This document shows, piece after piece, positions 35,701 through 47,252 of a stretch of DNA of 64,000 nucleotides. The notes beneath the pieces are model-generated. The model was given only the letters and a program-made list of their open reading frames with translations, did no database searches and was not told the origin of the DNA. Numbering within the stretch: the stretch's first letter is position 1; each line of letters opens with the position of its first letter. The position numbers and the translations under genes were made by a program. Origin of the DNA: Channallabes apus (lineage: Eukaryota > Chordata > Actinopteri > Siluriformes > Clariidae). The stretch lies in contig CM060118.1 in assembly GCA_030522415.1 (NCBI GenBank), positions 32,141,280 through 32,205,279 on the forward strand. Direction: 5' to 3'.

Positions 35701-37000
35701 TTGTTTGTGGCTCAGCAAAGATCACTGATAGTTAAACAGGGTTTATAAATACCAACACTTTCTAATAAAACTGCAACACACACCATAATGTATTCTCCCT
35801 GGCATGACGCAAGATATGAGAGTGTTTGAATTAATGAGAACTGGGTATAGGTATGAATGTATTAGTGATAGAGAGAGGTGGAAATAAAGCGTTAAACTTT
35901 ATAAAATAAAAATAAAAAGATTTTTTTATAAGATTAATACATATCATGAAAAAAACATGAAACGATTCGACTTGCTAACTTTTTGAATTTTCAACAATGC
36001 TTTACTTTCCTTCTAGTGCTATTTCCGTTTAAGTGGAGGAGTGTGCACTGCCAGCGCTGTTGATCAGGATACACAGATATCAGATATCAAGTTTTGATCA
36101 TTGAGAGATATCAGATTTATCAAGATATCAGCTGAGTGAAGTGTATCTATGAGTTTCAGAATGAAGGTGACAAAAAATATCGAAATAACATCTAAGCTTG
36201 GTGCATATAAGTATTGAAACTGTATTATGATTCAGTGTGTGACATATGCCCTACACGAAAGCAATATGGTGACATATCAGGGGGAGGAAGCTCCGGTGGA
36301 CAACCTTTCCACTCAGAAGCAGCATCCTTCCTCTGTTGCTATAGAAACAGAACCCACCATGGACACACAACACGTGTTTCAGTGAGCTTATCATAGCAAT
36401 ATTACAGTGTGTTATCCATTTTTGTGCTGTGAGTGTACACTTCATGCAGTATAACAGGGATGAAGTTTACATAAGAACCATGCATAATGAAATTCCTTTG
36501 AAGACCTCAAGAACCATTTCCAATTCAAATTAAACTTTTTTTTTTTAAATACTAAAACTGATCTTGAGCCATCACAGAACAAAACGAAAAGGAAAAAAAA
36601 ACTACAGTATACATTCTGTTATGCACTAGAAAAATATGCCTCTAAAATTCCACTACTGAGTGTTTATTTAGCACAGTGGACTTCAGGGACTGAACTGGCA
36701 AAGGAAGATTTTTGCATGAGATTTCCCATTGAGATGATGACAAGCGATCCAATGATAACAATGAAAACTGCACAGCAGTGCTGGGATCAGATATGTAATG
36801 CTATGAAATGCATTCGACCGAAACTAAAGTAGTTCTGAATACTATTGTTACTGTATGTACTGTATGTAGATAGAGTTCATCATCTCTGTGTGTATAGAAC
36901 AACACACAATGTTAAAATAAGCATGAAGTTACCAGACCACAGAACGAGAATCAGTGAGTGTATTTGTGACTAATCATGAAAAATTCGATGTACATTTGAG
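32756..37000. other. anonymous DNA
   Basis: The first 130 bp continue the palindromic GCATATA-type stretch. No gene, SINE or transposon was recognised in the rest; no open frame carries a known motif. Confidence 0.45.
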
Positions 37001-37002
37001 TA

Positions 37003-39920
37003 TAGTCATGTTCAAAAGTTAGTACCCCTCTTTTAATTTTATGTATTTTTCTGTATAAATACATTATAAGAATCATCTGCTCATCTCAGTAATAGTATAT
37101 AACTTTTATTTTCATTGTGTCATTATTTATTTAACAAAAATAATGAAGCCAAAAAAACAAAACAAAAAAACGTGGGCTATACTAAGTACGCCATGATTCA
37201 AAAGCTTATAGATACACCTTTAGCTTTCCTGCATGATTCTGTCACTCTCTCACATCAGTGTGGAGAAATATTTGTTTATTTTCTTTACAACATTGCTTCA
37301 GTTCATTGAGGTGTTTGGGCCATATGTGAGTAGCAATAATACATACTTACTGTGTTCACAGGATTTATGCTGATTAATTGATCATCAGCAGGCTCTATAG
37401 CTGTCTCAAGAGCCAATTCCAAGACATATCCAATGATCATAGAGAAGCAATTGTTGCTGCATATCAATCTGAAAACATTTCCAAACAATTTGGAGTTCAA
37501 CATTCCAGAGTAAGAAAAATTATTTATTTTAAAAGTTTATTATACAGTTGCCAGTCTTCCCTGGAGTAGACGTCAGACCATCAGACATGCAATGCTTAAA
37601 GTAATACAAAAAAACCCCAAGAACTATATTTCAGACCCTACAGGCCTCACTGAATGTTAAAGTCCATGATAGCACAATTAGAAGAAGACTGAACAAGTAC
37701 GGCATAGGAGTACTTGTTGTATAGTTGCAACAAATACAATATTCCCAGGAGAAGCCTCTTCTCTCTAAACAGAACATGGAAGCACATGAACGATGTTTGC
37801 AAAACCGCATCTGAACAAACTACAAGGCTTCTGGAACCAATTTCTTATGTACAGATGAGACCAAAGTGGAGTTGTTTTGCATTAATAATAACATGGTTAG
37901 TAACATGAGCAAAAACCAAACAGCATTTCGGTAGAAACACCTCATACCCACTGTCAGGCATAGCAGTGGAGGCGTGATCATTTGGGCTTGTTTTTGCAGC
38001 CACAGGACCTGGGCATCTTGCAGCCATTGAGTCGACCATGAACTCCTCTGTATTCCAAACTATTCTAGAGGCAAATGTGAGGCCATGTGTCTGACAGTTA
38101 AAACTTGGTGAAAAGTCGGTCATGCAACAGGACAATGATCCGACGCACACCTACACATAAATCTACGTCCGGATGGTTGAACTACTGTATAAAAGGATTT
38201 TTGGACGACCTAGTCAAAGTCCACAACTCAACAAAATTGAAATGCTGGCAGGACATTAAGAGAGCTGTGCATAAGCGGTGGTGTCAAAAGTATTCACATT
38301 TATTACTTGAGTAGAAGTATAGATACTAGGGTTTAAAAAGACTTCTTTAGAAGTTGAAGTATCAACTCAAGCTTTTTACTCAAGTAAAAGTGTAAAAGTA
38401 CTGGTTTCAAAACTACTTAAAGTATAAAAGTAAAAGTAACGTGAGGGGGAAAAAAGCATTAAGGATAAAAGCTTAGGCTGTGCCACGGGCCTGTATACTA
38501 CTGTACACTAACACCTCATAAAAAAAAGAAAAATGTGTTGGTTTTTTGTTGTATTTTTAACGGCCATAGTGATTTGGGATTCTGTATATGGCAATTGAAA
38601 AAGAATGCATTTTAGTACAATGCAAACACATTAAAGAACCATATACTGTATGTGTACTACTGAGCATTAACATGTTTTATGGAGAAGAAGATATGATAAC
38701 TAGTTGCCTATAAGTATTTTAATGGTGCAAAAAGTCAAACTTCAGAGGCGTGTCATCAGTAACCTTTATTGGAATGTAAATGTACATCCAAGCTTAGCTG
38801 CAGGAATCTGTGAGGGCAAAAAGAAAATTAGTGACCCAGGGCAGGCTTGCTTGTGTGTGTATATATATATATTTGTGACATTTCGCTTGAATCTTGAGTC
38901 TCCATCACGGACAGCTTCGTCTACTTATCACAACCTTATCAACCGAAAATGATAATTTATTCAAATGTCCTTGCTGGAGTGTGTGACGTAACATCATGTG
39001 CAGGTGCGATGGATCGCGTACCAACCAACAGGGTGTCGGAATGGTATGTTTATACTTCTCATCTGTAACGTCCTTCGGTATAGAAGAAAATAAAGATCAC
39101 ATAGACAAACGGAGTTGTTAGCGAATGTGCCGTTTACTTTTTTGTTCTCTCATGCGCGTGCCCAGTGACAGATTACACACGCTTAGTTACCTCGTCCCGC
39201 TCGACGTGCTCACAGTACATCAGAGTCAGGATGCTGAACAGAAAACTTGGAACAGAACTACATGCAAACATTACATCATCCAACCACAATCAAATTCGCT
39301 CCATCCGGATGGCGCCATTTATCCGGATGTTTTTTTTTTGTTTCGTTTGTTTTTTGAATGACAAGCTGAAATAAAATAGAGCAACGAGGCTATTTTTAAA
39401 ATATAAGTAGTAGAAAGTACAGATAATTGCGTGAAAATGTAAGGAGTAGAAGTAAAAAGTCAGCTGAAAAATAATTACTCCAGTAAAGTATAGATACCCA
39501 AGATTTCTACTTAAGTAAGGTAACAAAGTATTTGTACTGCGTTACTTGACACCTCTGTGCATAAGCGAATGCCCAAAAACCTCAATGAACTGAAGAAGAA
39601 CGGTTCAAAATTTGTCCACAATGATGTGAGAGACTGACAGTCATACAAGAAGTTATTACCTCAAGGTATTGCTGCTGAATATAGATCTACAAGCTATTGA
39701 ATGATGCTGGTACTTAGCATTGCCCACATAATTATTTCTTTTTGGATTTTTTTGTTAAATAAATAATGGCACAATGAATAGAAGGTTATATGCTGTTGTT
39801 TGTGTGAGGTTGTATTTGCCCAAAACTAAAACCCGCTATGATCAGATGATTTTTATTATGTTGTTACACACACGCAAAAAACTAAAATATAGAATAAAAA
39901 GACTAACTTTTACATGACTG
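37003..39920 (+). mobile_element. decayed Tc1-like transposon split by a hAT element
   Basis: Ends AGTCATGTTCAAAAGTTAGT (37004) and ACTAACTTTTACATGACT (39902) form a degenerate inverted pair. Plus-strand transposase scraps include a helix-turn-helix (DHREAIVAAYQSE, ISKQFGVQHSRVRKII at about 37435-37525), a CTDETKVELF-type first Asp (about 37853), a QDNDPTHT second Asp (about 38130) and an LNKIEMLWQDIKRAVHK end (about 38235). The reading continues after the insertion at 39566. Many stops. Another remnant of this family is at 51040-51870. Confidence 0.8.
38276..39557. mobile_element. non-autonomous hAT element inside Tc1
   Basis: Termini CGGTGGTGTCAAAAGTA and its partner ACTTGACACCTCTG, with an exact 8-bp duplication TGCATAAG at 38268-38275 and 39558-39565. 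Sub-terminal blocks (ACTTGAGTAGAAGTATAGAT near the left, AGTATAGATACCCAAGATTT and TCTACTTAAGTAAGGTAAC near the right) are mutually inverted. No transposase is recognised. Length 1282 bp. Confidence 0.88.
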
Positions 39921-40079
39921 CATGCCATTAACCCAGTACAAGTACACGTCAGGTACACAAGTATTTGGATAGTGACACTATTTTTGTACGCCACCAAAAT
40001 GAAATTGAAATGAAGTGTTCAATAAATAATGGAAGTGCAGACCTCCAATGTCATTTAACAGGCTTAATAGGAATATTAT

Positions 40080-40262
40080 TTCTCATCTGCCATGTGGAAG
40101 GCCTGGGTTCAAATCCCAACCCATGCCAAAACCCAGCCGCTGGATGTAGGGCATCCTCAGGGTCGGCTGGTAGGTTGGGAGGATTGTGGCAGGAAGGACA
40201 AGTTGACTGTGTCAGTTGGACTGTCTGCTGCAGTGGACTGTTAATGGAAGCAAACAAAAGAA
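40080..40262 (+). mobile_element. degraded tRNA-derived SINE
   Basis: TGCCATGTGGAAGGCCTGGG, GTTCAAATCCCAACCCATGC and CCAGCCGCTGGATGTAGGG match the head of the SINE at 55186-55428. The A-box part of the head is eroded. Confidence 0.6.
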
Positions 40263-40584
40263 CAACATACAGTAATTACTTTAATTGTTTCGGAATTATA
40301 GCCATTTGTACGAAGTCCTTCCATTTTATACAGGATTAAACATAACTTGCAGGTGACAGGTAAGCAGTTATAAGAACAGGTGTTGCCTGTTTCCTTGTTA
40401 ATTCATGACAAATCAGGAAGATAAAATTATCTGCTTGATGTTTTTTTGGGATTTGGTAGCTATTCACAGAAACTCTTACTATATGGTTTAAAGATTGCTG
40501 GTGCAAGTGCAGGTGTCCATGATTAGACTGAAAAAAAAACTCAGATCCTTTAGGAGTGACTTCTGGATCCTTCGGGATCAGTTA

Positions 40585-41325
40585 TAGTGATGGGAAGTTT
40601 GGATAATTTTAGTGACTCAGTTCTTTAAGTCTCGTTCATCAAAATAAACAAATCTTTTTTTGAGTCATTTCGTTCATTTCGTTCTTTTGATCAGAAATGA
40701 AAATAAAATGTTACATTTTCAATAAACAGACCCCCAACACTTCTACATACACAAATTTTGGCTATAGTCTCAGTAATGAAAAAATATTACAATGCAGCTA
40801 AGGAGAAATTATAATAAACAGAATGAGCAGGTACGGTGGTGTAGTGGTTAGCACTGTCGCCTTACACCTCCAGGGTCTGGGTTCGATTCCCCGGCCAGGC
40901 TCGATTCCCATCTCTGTGTGCATGGAGTTTGCATGTTCTCCCCGTGCTTGGTGGGTTTCCTCCGGGTACTCCGGTTTCCTCCCACAGTCCAAAGACATGC
41001 AGATTAGGCTAATTGGCGTTCCCAAATTGACCATAGTGTGTAAATGAGTGTGTGTGTGTGCTCTGCGATGGATTGGCACGCTGTCCAGGATGTACCCCGC
41101 CTCGTGCCCAGAGTCTCCTGGGATAGGCTCCAGGTCCCCGCGACCCTAAATACAGGATAAAGCGGTATAGAAGATGAATGAATGAAAGAAAGAGCAGGTC
41201 ACCTCTCATACTGTAGGTTCTGGTCCGAATCGTTCGCTCCTTTACGCTACTAACGTCTATGGGAGTCACGTGACAAAGGAATGAATGATTCATACCAGAA
41301 GAACCGCTCAATTCTGCTTCCTATG
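40585..41325. repeat. hAT-like repeat interrupted by a V-SINE
   Basis: AGTGATGGGAAGTTTGGAT followed by TTAGTGACTCAGTTCTTTAA and TCGTTCATCAAAAT is a recurring fish hAT end. GAATCGTTCGCTCCTTT at about 41228 resembles its other half. The expected right terminal repeat was not found. Confidence 0.35.
40831..41188 (+). mobile_element. V-SINE, full length
   Basis: A plus-strand tRNA-like head (TACGGTGGTGTAGTGGTTAG, GGGTTCGATTCCCC), body (GTTTGCATGTTCTCCCCGTG, TTAGGCTAATTGGCGTTCCC) and tail GGATAAAGCGGTATAGAAGA then (TGAA)n. The head has a small internal duplication (CGATTCCCCGGCCAGGCTCG). Confidence 0.9.
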
Positions 41326-41379
41326 CAATGCACTGTATAGCATCTACTGTATGAGAGTCACATACTTCAGTAACATCAA

Positions 41380-41920
41380 AACAAGTCATGAACTTCCTGG
41401 AGAGGATGGATGCATCATTCTCAAAGGCCACAATCAAGCATAGGAGTCAAGAACAGAATAGAATTAGCTAGAAAACTGGAGTTCAGTTCTGGAAAAAGAA
41501 TTATTTGGACAGATGGAACCAAGAATGACTTGTAGCACAACGATAGATGGGACAAATTAAAGAAGAGTGCATTATCCAAACGAATACTATGGAGGAAGCA
41601 GTGTTGTGGCAGCTATGGGCATTTACGGTATGAATGCAAATGGAACTGGGTAACTGGTGTTTGTTGATAATGTGATGACTGATAAAAGTAGCAGGATGAA
41701 TTCTAAAGTATATAGAGCTAAACTTTCTGATCAGATTTAATCAAATACCGTATAAACTTAAAAGTACAATGCTTCTCACTACAACTGCATAATGACTTGT
41801 GAACGCAACGGTACAGTATGTGAAAGCTTAATGCAAAGCAATGAAATATTCTTAAATTGCTGAGTCAGTCACGTGATCTCAACCTGATTGAGCATGGGCA
41901 AGATGGGCAGGATGACCCAC
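41380..41920 (+). mobile_element. Tc1-like remnant
   Basis: Plus-strand scraps read IIWTDGTK (first Asp), GSSVVAAMGIYGMNANGTG, DNVMTDKSSRMNSKVYRAKL and DLNLIEH (last region), the order of a Tc1-type transposase. Frames are broken and no ends were found. Confidence 0.6.
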
Positions 41921-42210
41921 ATATATGTCAAAGAAGGAAACTCAGTAGCTTAAATAATACAAAAAAGTGTCAAGCGCCTTCCCACTAATGGGGACCCCGT
42001 TAATGGCTTTAATTCCCAAAGAGGAAAACATTATCCATGAGCACATGTACATTATATGAATGGAATCAGTTACATTACATCTGTGAACCATTACAGCACC
42101 TGATGGCATAAAGATATTAATGACCATTTTGGAACAGATGTCTAGACCGACAGGTGTTTAAAGAGGCAATACAATACAGACCACTTAAAGAAGCAACATA
42201 TGATAGAAAA

Positions 42211-42537
42211 TTCATTCATCTTCTACACCGCTTTATCCTGTATTTATCGCGGGGACCTGGAGCCTATCCCAGGAGACTCTGGGCACGAGGCAGGGTACAC
42301 CCTGGACAGCGTGCCAATCCATCGCAGAGCACACACTCATTCACACACTATAGTCAATTTAGGGACGCCAATTAGCCTAACCTGCATATCTTTGGACTGT
42401 GGGAGGAAACCGGAGTACCCGGAGGAAACCCACCAAGCACGGGGAGAACATGCAAACTCCATGCACACAGAGACGGGAATCGAACCCGGACCCTGGCGGT
42501 GCAAGGCAACAGTGCTAACCACTACACCACCGTGCCT
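42211..42537 (-). mobile_element. V-SINE, full length
   Basis: The head (GGCACGGTGGTGTAGTGGTT) is at the right, the body in the middle, and the tail GGATAAAGCGGTGTAGAAGA with (TGAA)n at the left. Confidence 0.9.
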
Positions 42538-42540
42538 TTC

Positions 42541-42700
42541 ATTCATTCATTCATTTTCTATTCATTCATTTTCTATACCGCTTAATCCTGTGTTCAGGGT
42601 CGCGGGCGACCTGGAGCCTATCCCAGGAGACTTCGGGCACGAGGCGGGGTACACCCTGGACAGGGTGCCAATCCATCGCAGGGCACACAGACATACACAC
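42541..42700 (-). mobile_element. 5'-truncated V-SINE
   Basis: Only the 3' half (GGATTGGCACCCTGTCCAGG to GGATTAAGCGGTATAGAAAA and (TGAA)n) is present, abutting the head of the neighbouring V-SINE. Confidence 0.8.
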
Positions 42701-43996
42701 ACTCACACACCCAATCACACCGTGCCACCTTATGATAGTAAAATTAATTGTAAAATAATACAATATTTTAGAAATATTTGACTTGACGTGGACTCACCTA
42801 ATATACTATATTTGTGTAGAAAATCAGGATTTACTAAAAGACTGCTCTTTAATGTCAATTTTCTTGTTCTTCATGCACACATACTGTACGTATAGACATT
42901 GTGAACATGTTGGTGTCTTTAGTCAGTCAGTGGCATGAACACGACAGGATGAACATGTACATGCCTGTTTTAAAACATTACATGGCTGGATACTGCTGCG
43001 ATAATCCAGTGAAAAGTGATCCTCGCTTCCCCGCAGCTTAATGTTATGGTCACAATTGCCTTCAAATATTATGAGTCAGTACAGCAACCCGGATAGATTT
43101 TAAACACTGCAATATTCGTAATCATTTCTAGACCATGAACAGTTACCAGAGCGTGCCTACAATATACCCAGCAAAAATATTTAGCTTCATAAAATCTTTG
43201 CCAAATTCCATAAAACTATTACGTTACTCGGTAAGTAGAGGAGAAAAAAAAAGTGTAGCTGGATGAGTCCATCATGGCACAAACTGTGTAAATGTGTATG
43301 CTGTGGAAAAGAAGAAGAAGGTAGAGAAGCAGAATCTGTCTCTTTAAGAACTGGTCCTTGGGCAGGTTGTGGTGTTGAGTAAGGAGGTGGATCCCTGCCT
43401 GTCTTTATGCTGCCTGATTCTCCCAACAAGCATTCCTATCAACAATCCCTGCTTCACTACTAGCTTGCTTTCTCTGCCAATGTTGGTGAGAATAATTGAT
43501 TGAGTTGTGTTGGGTTTACTTTCAGTATTGTTCACTTGGTTTGAGTGTGTTTGTGCATGCATGCATGACTTCATCATCACCTGAAGACTCCTGCACTTTT
43601 CTGAGCCAACCTTCTCAAGCCAGGTGTGTAACATCTGCATTACCAGTGAGTGTATTATTGAGCTTCTTCTTCCTTTCTTTTTTTTCCTTCCACTGAGGGA
43701 AAAAAATCTGTGCCTCTACTCATGTATATTCCTTCATGTCATTTATAAATGTTGTGTAGATATAAATATATATTTAAAAAAGAAAAAAAAAAAGGAGAGA
43801 TAGGAGACATGGACATGTGGTGTGCTCTCACAGCATCTTGCTTCTATTTTCAGTGATACTGTAGATTTTGCCTTTTTATTTGCTGGCTGCTGTTTGAGAT
43901 AAGTAAATATGATTCACATGATTTTTTGGACTGTTCTTGCTCTTAATATTTATTATTCTTAAAAAACGCCATGTGTTTGTAGTCTTTTTTAGCACT

Positions 43997-44059
<63 letters not shown>
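43997..44059. repeat. (GATA)n microsatellite
   Basis: About 15 uninterrupted GATA units. Confidence 0.95.
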
Positions 44060-44060
<1 letters not shown>

Positions 44061-44136
44061 GTGTTTAGTTTTCTCTGTATCTTTGAGAGGTCTAAAATTA
44101 TTAAATATTTTATGAAATATAAATAAGTTCTATATC

Positions 44137-44174
44137 TGGATGGATTGATGGATGGATGGATGGATGGATGGATA
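44137..44174. repeat. (GGAT)n microsatellite
   Basis: About 9 GGAT units with one interruption. Confidence 0.9.
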
Positions 44175-45474
44175 GACAGATATATATTGCACCAGCAGCT
44201 CCTACTCACACCTTGGCTGGTTCTTTGAAGCTGACTACTGACATTAATTACCAAATCAATGAGTGTTTAATTAGACGTTCCTTGCAGTGTCAGAACTAAT
44301 TTCAAGATAAGCTTGACGTTGATCATTAAATGTGTTAGTTTCAATATACAGTATAGCAATGCAGTATTATAAAAGAATTTAACAGAATACATTTCTGATT
44401 AGATAGATATGGTAGGTAGATAGATAGATCATTTACTGATCACATATAGTAGGAAAGTCTTGATATCTACAGTAGCAGCAATAGAGACAGTAACACATAG
44501 ACAGGTCTGTAGCAGTGAATACACATTACTGTATATGTCTTACACACAGTCATTATACACAGGGAAATGTGTGTATAATGTGTTTTCACTGACGAAAAAG
44601 TTATTAGTACACTCCTAAGAACAAAAACCTATCAATAAAAGAATATATATTAATCATATAAGTCGCAAGCAATAATAATTAGAAGGAACAAGGCATAAGT
44701 GAAATGAAGTGAAATTCAGTGCAACCTTGATGTGCAATTGTATGTGTGACCAAGTGTTAATTTTTTGCTAATTCATTCAGAAATGTGCCAAATGCAAAGA
44801 ACGCAGAGAAGCCAGTACTAAACGGTTCCTCCAGCTGCTAATGGTGATGTTCTCAGCTGGATGATGATGATTCCACTACCCCAATACATGGAGGTGAAAT
44901 CCCCATATGGGCTTTAATCATAAAAAGAAATGTGAAAAACAGCCAAAAAATAAATACTCTCACTTCTTTTCTCAGCATGCTGTTAACTAACACATGATGA
45001 TTAAACACGAGTAAAAATACCCGCTCAGAATAATAATCAATGGCTGAGTGACTGAGCTGTGAGAATGACATGAACAGATAAATATAGCATGTTTATTTTC
45101 ACTATGCAGGTGCAAGGATAAAAGATCGAGCAGCGAGTTTAACTGATAATTGACTTGGCATCCCACGGGATCAAGGATAAATAGTGACTGTCAAATGTAA
45201 CTGAGAAAGCTTTCAGTTAGAGATTTAAATCCGCTCACTGCTTTTACATTTAAAGCATTTGTTGTTATTAGCAGCTTCATTAATGTAATAGGTAAACAAG
45301 CAAAATGATTTTCTGTCCAAAAGAACGGTCAGTGTGTCGGAAAATAATATACCCTTTGATTCTCTCTATATGAGCTCCAAAAGCTGGGAAGGTAAACTTG
45401 CTATGTCTCTGCAGCAAGAAAAGGAGTATCACCGGAACGAGAAATGAAGAGTCTTGAGGTCGTTTTCAGATAAT

Positions 45475-45782
45475 TCATTCATTCATTCATTCATCTTCTA
45501 TACCGCTTTATCCTGTATTTAGGGTCGCGGGGACCTGGAGCCTATCCAGGCAGGGTACACCCTGGACAGCGTGCCAATCCATTCACACACTACGGGCAAT
45601 TTTGGGAACGCCAATTAGCCTAACCTGCATGTCTTTGGACTGTGGGAGGAAACCGGAGTACCCGGAGGAAACCCACCAAGCACGGGGAGAACATGCAAAC
45701 TCCATGCACACAGAGACGGGAATCGAACCCAGACCCTGGAGGTGCAAGGCGACAGTGCTAACCACTACACCACCGCGCCGCC
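45475..45782 (-). mobile_element. V-SINE with internal deletion
   Basis: A perfect 15-bp target duplication TCGTTTTCAGATAAT lies at 45460-45474 and 45783-45797. The element matches the one at 20012-20355 but lacks about 35 bp around 45548 and 45580 (the CAGGGGACTCAGGGCACGAG part and CGCAGAGCACACAC). Confidence 0.93.
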
Positions 45783-45797
45783 TCGTTTTCAGATAAT

Positions 45798-46539
45798 GAA
45801 AATTTAAATTGCAATCACAGGCTTGCCGATCTTGTTGCGTTTGCTCATATGAATATCTTTTTTTTTTTTTTTTTTTCCAACCGCAGCTTGGAAGCTAAAA
45901 ACATAGATGAGTATTGCAGCATAAAGGTGCACCATAGTGCAAATCTCTGTACAACAGACATCTCCTGTATTTGTACTGAAGTCGTGTCAATATGCTACAA
46001 GAAGAAGTGGCATGATGTTGTTGTACTGTAAATGTCCCCCATAAAAGATTCACAGAGCTGCCTGAATTATTAAGAGAGTGTCTGTTAACTGATCTGTGGT
46101 CAGGTTTCCCCACTATTCGATCTTACAGAGGTTGCAAAGTTTAGTCAGTGAAAAAGAACTCCAAAACGGAAGACCTCTAGTTTTGTTACAGATACAAGCA
46201 ATCATAATCCTACTGTGCAACATAGAACATATGAAAAATGTAAAGGTATGATTTTAAACCACCTAAAGGCAAGTCCCAGTTTTATGGGTTGGGATTTAAT
46301 CCTTTGGAGTCATGCAGTCCCCGGTATATTTGCTTAAGAAACCTAGAACAAATTGAGACATATTTATCACACCATTCAATTGTGTAGCTTTATGTAAGCT
46401 GTCACTGAAATGCATTTTTTTTTTAATTACAAATAGCAAATTGGGTATAAATGCTAAAAAAAAATTTTTTTCACATTTTGTTGGAAAATAAATCACGAAT
46501 TACGAACTTGTTTACTAAGATCTAAGCAATACAGAATGC
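45798..46539. other. anonymous DNA
   Basis: No gene or recognised element; a poly(T) run of about 20 at 45859-45878. Confidence 0.45.
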
Positions 46540-47140
46540 CTTTCGCCAAAATCATTTTGTTCGACCACCTGTTGCTTTCTCTCAGCCTTTCACAAATTGA
46601 TGCCCTGGTCATTCAGGACATTCAGCTGACTTCATGTTGCTGAGCCTAGACCTGATCAACTGACCAACCCCAGATCATAACACTGCCATCCTCCAGAGGC
46701 TCATACACTCGGCACCATGTACACTATGATGGGTGCATCGCTTTATGTACTTCCTTTTTTACCTTGAGGCACCCATTGCTCTCGCAGTATCTGGACTTGT
46801 CCAACCACATGACCCTTTCCCTTGCTCCAAAGAGCAATCTTTACTTTTCTTGCAGCTGGATGCTTCTTTTTCTGATTAGCCTCAAGAGGTCTCTTATCAC
46901 CACAAAGGCTGTTTAGTCCCAATCCTGTGAATTCTCATCACATTGTTTCTGCGACCTCAACTTTACCAAGTTTAATCAGTCTCTGATCATGGTCATTTAA
47001 GGTGTTGGACTGTTTATAACATAATTCCAATAATTTCGATGTTTTCTTTGCTCCAGATCGAGAATTTGACCTTGCTTTATGAGCCATGCACTTGATTGTT
47101 TTGTTGTTTCCTATTGTATTTTCCTTGTAAGTCCTAACCA
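46540..47140 (-). mobile_element. Tc1-like remnant next to dlk2
   Basis: Minus-strand scraps of a Tc1-type transposase: AHKARSNSRSGAKKTSKLLE and DHDQRLIKLGKVEVAETM (helix-turn-helix linker), a VMWLDKSRYCES first-Asp-like block and SVMIWGW. It ends within about 25 bp of the acceptor of dlk2 exon 1. No terminal repeats were found. Confidence 0.6.
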
Positions 47141-47176
47141 AAGAAATGATTTTCTGTTTGCAGGTTGCATTGCATC

Positions 47177-47252
47177 ATGATACAGAGAGTTACTCTGACT
47201 TTGCTTCTCTGTTGTAGTTGTGGTTGGCTCATCTCAACCTGTGAAGGCCAAG
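47177..47252 (+). CDS. dlk2: dlk2 coding exon 1 (signal peptide)
   Basis: The ATG at 47177 opens 25 codons that are hydrophobic in the middle (LTLLLCC) and end CEGQ, a typical secretory leader. The exon ends one base into a codon at a clear donor (G|GTAAAT). Upstream, TTTTCTGTTTGCAG ends at 47163, so the exon probably starts at 47164 with 13 nt of leader and at least one noncoding exon further 5'. Intron 1 is 3063 bp. Confidence 0.85.

Larger units (their letters stand above)
42790..45459. other. anonymous DNA with tetranucleotide repeats
   Basis: Nothing coding is recognised. The main features are the two tetranucleotide microsatellites at 43997-44059 and 44137-44174. Confidence 0.45.

Noticed and set aside
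42200..42781. 193-codon open frame
   Set aside because: It reads through a V-SINE in the antisense direction. The same peptide stretch (LDCGRKPEYPEETHQARGEH) appears in every V-SINE copy in the window, so it is repeat sequence and not a gene.
43997..44174. CRISPR-like regular repeats
   Set aside because: Uninterrupted tetranucleotide microsatellites without spacers, in a vertebrate genome.
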